This document shows, piece after piece, positions 60,530 through 64,000 of a stretch of 64,000 nucleotides of DNA (position 1 is its first letter; the number at the start of each line of letters is the position of its first letter). Source of the DNA: Planctomycetota bacterium (lineage in GTDB: Bacteria; Planctomycetota; Planctomycetia; Pirellulales; Pirellulaceae); NCBI GenBank assembly GCA_014381825.1, contig JACNKX010000081.1:248001-312000 (forward strand). The letters run 5' to 3'. The notes under the pieces were generated by a model, which ran no database searches, was not told the DNA's origin, and worked only from the letters and a program-made list of their open reading frames with translations. Made by a program: the position numbers and the translations under genes.

Positions 60530-61978
60530 ATGCAGCATCCAATGATCGGTAGCCCATCATCGCGACGCGAGTTTCTTCAGCGAGCCGGTTTGGGATTTGG
60601 CTCGCTGGCCGTCACAAGCATGCTCCACCAAGAGGGAGTCGTTGCTGCAGCTTCGTCGCCGACCAATCCGCTTGCGGAGCGCCCATCTCACTTCGATGCA
60701 AAAGCGAAGTCCGTGATTTGGCTGTTTCAAACAGGAAGCCCTTCGCAGGTCGATACATTCGACTACAAGCCGGAGTTAGCAAAACGAGATGGTACGAATT
60801 TGGCAGGCGCCGATCCGAAGACAGGCTTCTTTACCACGAGTGGGAAATGTCTGAAGTCGCCGTTCAAATGGGCACAGCACGGCGAGTCCGGTGCTTGGAC
60901 TTCGGAGATCTTTCCTAATATCTCGAAGCACGTGGATGATATTGCCTTTGTCTATTCGTGCTACTCGCAGTCGAATAATCACACTCCCGCAATGCTCGAG
61001 TTTAACTCTGGTATGATCCGCCAAGGGTTTCCGAGCATGGGTTCGTGGCTGACTTACGGCCTGGGCAGCGAGAACGCGAATCTCCCAGCCTATGTCGTGA
61101 TGCATGGAACCAAACCGCGCGGCGGTGATCCCATCTGGTCATCCGGCTTCCTGCCGTCGGTTTATCAAGCGACTTCGCTCGACCCACGCGGGGCGAAGCC
61201 GATCGACAACCTCGAACGCCCGGCTGAACTCACCGGCGAGCAACAGCGTTCCCTCCTAGATGCTCTTAACGCCGCCAACGTAAAGCATGCCGAACGCCGC
61301 CCATTCGATCGCGATCTAAATGCGCGGCTCGAGTCGTTTGAACTGGCGTATCGCATGCAAACATCGGCGCCCGAGGCATTTGATCTCGCTCAGGAACCTC
61401 AGCACATTCAGGATATGTACGGCTTGAACCGTGCGGAATCGAAAGACTATGGGCGACAATGTCTGATCGCTAGGCGGATGATCGAGCGTGGCGTGAGGTT
61501 CGTACAGATCTTTGCGGCATGTCCAAACACGCCAGGTGGAGGTGTGAGTGACGTTCCCTGGGACGGACACAGCGACATCAACGTGAATCATCGAGCTTGT
61601 GCGTCGACCGTGGATCAACCGACAGGTGCATTGTTGACGGATCTAAAACAGCGAGGGATGCTCGACAACACGGTCGTCATCTATGGCGGCGAGTTTGGTC
61701 GCACTTCCGACTCTCAAGGAGCAGCGGGTCGGGACCACAATCCGAACGCCTTTACGACTTGGTTTGCTGGCGGCGGATTCAAGGGAGGAGCACAGTACGG
61801 GGCATCGGACGAATTCGGGTACAAGTCGGTAGAGAACCGAGTGAACGCCCACGACATCCACGCGACGCTATTGCATCAAATGGGTATCGACCACACGAAG
61901 CTCACGTACCGATTCAACGGTCGCGATTTCCGTCTTACCGATGTTGAAGGCGAGATCCTTCGTAAGATCCTTACGTAG
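60530..61978 (+). CDS. DUF1501 protein, Tat-exported (copy 4, PSD1 partner)
   Basis: 482 residues from the ATG at 60530. A GTG at 60485, two bases after the cytochrome stop, is an alternative. Tat-type signal SSRREFLQRAGLGFGSLAV. DUF1501 marks: SVIWLFQTGSPSQVDTFDYK, CYSQSNNHTPAMLEFNSG, VVIYGGEFGRT, GRDHNPNAFTTWFAGGGFKGG (cited in parts), and HDIHATLLHQMGID. It forms the classical planctomycete pair with the PSD1 cytochrome and is the only one of the four copies so placed. They may act together on exported polymers; no reaction is established. Confidence 0.9.
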   Translation: MQHPMIGSPSSRREFLQRAGLGFGSLAVTSMLHQEGVVAAASSPTNPLAERPSHFDAKAKSVIWLFQTGSPSQVDTFDYKPELAKRDGTNLAGADPKTGFFTTSGKCLKSPFKWAQHGESGAWTSEIFPNISKHVDDIAFVYSCYSQSNNHTPAMLEFNSGMIRQGFPSMGSWLTYGLGSENANLPAYVVMHGTKPRGGDPIWSSGFLPSVYQATSLDPRGAKPIDNLERPAELTGEQQRSLLDALNAANVKHAERRPFDRDLNARLESFELAYRMQTSAPEAFDLAQEPQHIQDMYGLNRAESKDYGRQCLIARRMIERGVRFVQIFAACPNTPGGGVSDVPWDGHSDINVNHRACASTVDQPTGALLTDLKQRGMLDNTVVIYGGEFGRTSDSQGAAGRDHNPNAFTTWFAGGGFKGGAQYGASDEFGYKSVENRVNAHDIHATLLHQMGIDHTKLTYRFNGRDFRLTDVEGEILRKILT

Positions 61979-62017
61979 ATTGCCGACACGTCGGTGCGGG
62001 CGAGTGGCTCTTCGTGT

Positions 62018-63013
62018 CTAAGCGACGAACCATGCGTCGCGGCCTGAAACGTAACCCTTCGCGATGATTTGGGGAAGGATCACATCGCGAGCGTGTTCGG
62101 CTCCGACCGCTATTAGAAGCGGCGTGCCATCCGCCAATGGCAGATCATCTGAATGCACGATCGGCACGCCGTGAATCTTGGTGTTGACTTTGCGTTCATT
62201 GATCTCGTAACCGCGCCGGACGTCGATGTTCTGATCCTGTAACCAGCGAAGCCAAGGCTTACCGGCTTTGCCAACTCCCCACAAATCAACCGCGTTAGCG
62301 TCACGCAAGGGACCAGCAAGCAAGTGCAATCGTCGACAACGCATGAACGCGTCTAACGAATAACGGGAGTGCGTGCGCGTCAGGCGATTTGGATGATCTG
62401 TCCAGTCAAACAGGACTTCGGCGACTTTGCCGAACTGCATGCCTTGGGCCGCTGCGCGTAGCATCAGATCGTAGTCCTCTGGGAGATCATTGTCGCGAAA
62501 GCCCAACTCGAAGTAACTCCGGCGCGAAAGAATCGTTGGATTGACTAGCGGAAACTCAACAAAACGAAGTCCGCAGATTTGGTCGCTGTCAATCGTTTCA
62601 TTGTTGATCCAACGTTCGTACCGGCCCAGTGAATCAGCAATTTGGCCTGAATCCGTCAAGATGCGAACCTGGCATCCAACGACATCGAGTCTTCGGTTAT
62701 GAAGCAGATCGAGTTGTTTCTCGAGCCGTTGCGGGTGGGCGAAATCGTCCGCATCCATGCGAGCGATGAACTGCCCCGACGCACATTCAACCGCCTCATT
62801 CGCGGCCATTGCGACATTGCGATGGGGGCGCTGAATCAACTGCAGACGCGGATCATGTACTTGGTGAACTGTCGCGACCGTCTCGTCTGTCGAGCCATCA
62901 TCGAGCACGATTAGCTCGATGTCGCGCAGCGTCTGATCGAGAATGGATCGCACAGCTCGAGCGATCGCCCGGGCTCCGTTGAAGACGGGCAATATGACGG
63001 AGACTGTAGGCAT
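62018..63013 (-). CDS. Family 2 glycosyltransferase
   Basis: 331 residues from the ATG at 63013. The frame is open to 63124 but the upstream part is not conserved GT-A sequence. The family fold starts at the Met: TVSVILPVFNGARAIARAV, the LIVLDDGSTDETV region, the DxD motif in FIARMDADDFAHP, and YDLMLRAAAQG as the acceptor-side ED-like motif (EDYDLML). It is a nucleotide-sugar transferase in the cytoplasm, likely for envelope polysaccharide. A TnsB-like transposase remnant starts about 40 bases away on the other strand, so its promoter area was probably disturbed. Confidence 0.87.
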   Translation of the reverse strand: MPTVSVILPVFNGARAIARAVRSILDQTLRDIELIVLDDGSTDETVATVHQVHDPRLQLIQRPHRNVAMAANEAVECASGQFIARMDADDFAHPQRLEKQLDLLHNRRLDVVGCQVRILTDSGQIADSLGRYERWINNETIDSDQICGLRFVEFPLVNPTILSRRSYFELGFRDNDLPEDYDLMLRAAAQGMQFGKVAEVLFDWTDHPNRLTRTHSRYSLDAFMRCRRLHLLAGPLRDANAVDLWGVGKAGKPWLRWLQDQNIDVRRGYEINERKVNTKIHGVPIVHSDDLPLADGTPLLIAVGAEHARDVILPQIIAKGYVSGRDAWFVA

Positions 63014-63049
63014 GCTTCTATTGAAGCTTATTCTCTCTTCAAGTCGATG

Positions 63050-63350
63050 GGTTGTCGACGGGCTGATCAGCCGTTTCGGCGTGGACCTGTCCCGCATTCG
63101 GTTCCTGTCCCCGTCCGAAGACACCGACGAGTTGTTCTATGCCGAGGCCACTTGCACGGTCAAGAAAGATAACACGTTCAGTTTTCAGGGAGACCGCTAC
63201 GAAACGCCCATCGACCTGCGCGGTAAGAAGATTGAACTGCGTTACGAACGTAGTCGCCAAGGCACGGTCGTCGTCTACGACAAGGGACGACGCCTCGGAC
63301 TGGCGAGACTGCCGGATGCCGTCGCCAACGGGCTCGCACGCAGAAAATAA
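63050..63350 (+). pseudogene. TnsB/Mu-like transposase C-terminal remnant
   Basis: About 100 codons resembling the C-terminal end of TnsB- or Mu-type DDE transposases: RFGVDLSRIRFL, ATCTVKKDNTFSF, GDRYETPIDLRGKKIELRY, and VVVYDKGRRLGLARL. The catalytic part upstream is missing; the sequence directly before belongs to the region ahead of the glycosyltransferase. It is followed after 63 bases by the ATPase, the order seen in TnsB-TnsC-type elements. Left boundary of the remnant is approximate. Confidence 0.65.
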
Positions 63351-63413
63351 CAAGCGTAGCCGAACAACACCGCCGTCTTTATCCAATGACTTTCTTGATG
63401 AGGTACCAACCCC

Positions 63414-64000
63414 ATGATCCGTTCCTATTTCGGTCTGACCGACAATCCCTTCGCGTTACATGACATCGAACTGCTTCGTCACCAACAGGAAATCTACGAC
63501 ACGCTCAAAGTCCATTGCCAGCAAGGGGGACTGTGCCTCGTCGTCGGCAGGCCCTGTACCGGCAGTCGGTCATCAAGGAATCGCTCAAACGGCTGCCCGA
63601 AAAAGAGCACCTCGTGGCCACGGTCGCGCGAACGTTGCACACCTATACCAACACGGTCAAGATTCCCTGTGAAGCGTTTCGGATCGCGTGCGAAAGTTCC
63701 GCCTTCAAGTGCGAACGTCGGCTCATCGAACAAGCGTTCAGTCTTAATCGCACCGGCAACATGTTGGTGACGATCATTGATGACGCGCACCTGACGGACA
63801 TGGACAACCTCCGCAAACTTCGCCTGATGCTGGAGGATTTTCCCAAGAACCACAACCTGATCTTGATCGGCCAGGTGGAGCTGCTCACCAATTTGGATCT
63901 GGCCGTGAATCAGGATATCAAGAGTCGAGTGACTTATTCGGTGATCACCAAGCGGCTGCATGACGACCGCATGCGCGACTTTATCCATCGCGAACTTGAT
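63414..64000 (+). pseudogene. TnsC/ExeA-like AAA ATPase, frameshifted in Walker A, right end off window
   Basis: From the ATG at 63414 the frame reads MIRSYFGLTDNPFALHDIEL and QQGGLCLVVGRPCTG, then derails. One base appears missing at about 63564, in the codon that should be the Walker A lysine (expected GRPCTGKS). The sequence after the lesion is open in the next frame to the window end: SVIKESLKRLPEKEHL, LVTIIDDAHLTDMDNL (Walker B), LILIGQVELLTN, and DDRMRDFIHREL. The ATPase would have regulated the transposase encoded before it. The frame used in the listed ORF (ending 63770) is an artefact of the shift. Confidence 0.7.

Overview
The window reads as chromosome of a Planctomycetota bacterium, probably close to Pirellulales. 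The evidence is the gene families: four DUF1501 proteins, a DUF1549/DUF1553 (PSD1-type) cytochrome, a twin-DUF1080 protein, a PQQ-dehydrogenase/cytochrome fusion, Tat-exported sugar isomerases and a Gfo/Idh oxidoreductase, an archaeal-type formylmethanofuran:H4MPT formyltransferase, and a 7TM-HD phosphohydrolase. No tRNA, rRNA or CRISPR array was seen. The family assignments are read from motifs; no database search was run.

Layout. 1-8263: an aquaporin cut by the window edge, an FHA-GAF-nucleotide cyclase, a DUF1080 protein, and two large GT-C type membrane proteins. 8307-21529: a type IV pilus / type II secretion-like assembly locus. On the minus strand, in transcription order, it holds a degenerate receiver, GspE/PilB, GspF/PilC, six prepilin-like proteins, a PilM-PilN fusion, a PilO-like protein and a secretin whose N0 domain is cut by an in-frame TAG. 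Two paralogous PilP-like lipoproteins lie divergently on the plus strand. 21562-28997: C1 metabolism (ftr and 5-formyl-THF cyclo-ligase), then an isomerase, aldehyde dehydrogenase, oxidoreductase and DUF1501 protein. 29121-41247: a plus-strand housekeeping block (purA, uppS, cdsA, phoH, HD phosphohydrolase, ybeY, CNNM/CBS protein, HU, a small lipoprotein, pyrD, trpS, acpS). 41352-46385: isomerases, an aminotransferase, an isochorismatase-like hydrolase and a haem protein. 46408-48048: a fusion of a cysteine-protease-like and a metalloprotease-like domain.

48189-50608 is a decayed island: an IS630 OrfA remnant followed by at least four genes broken by frameshifts or stops. Two of these seem to be relatives of one small membrane-anchored family. 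50799-61978 holds three DUF1501 proteins, a PQQ-dehydrogenase/cytochrome, a UPF0178 protein and a PSD1-type cytochrome, which suggests an envelope system for polymer or sugar oxidation. 62018-64000: a family 2 glycosyltransferase next to the remains of a TnsB/TnsC-like transposon, whose ATPase is frameshifted at the Walker A lysine codon.

Most interesting points: the interrupted secretin in an otherwise intact pilus locus, the receiver-like first gene and the internal hairpin of that operon, the twin PilP-like lipoproteins, the two-protease fusion, and the decayed island.
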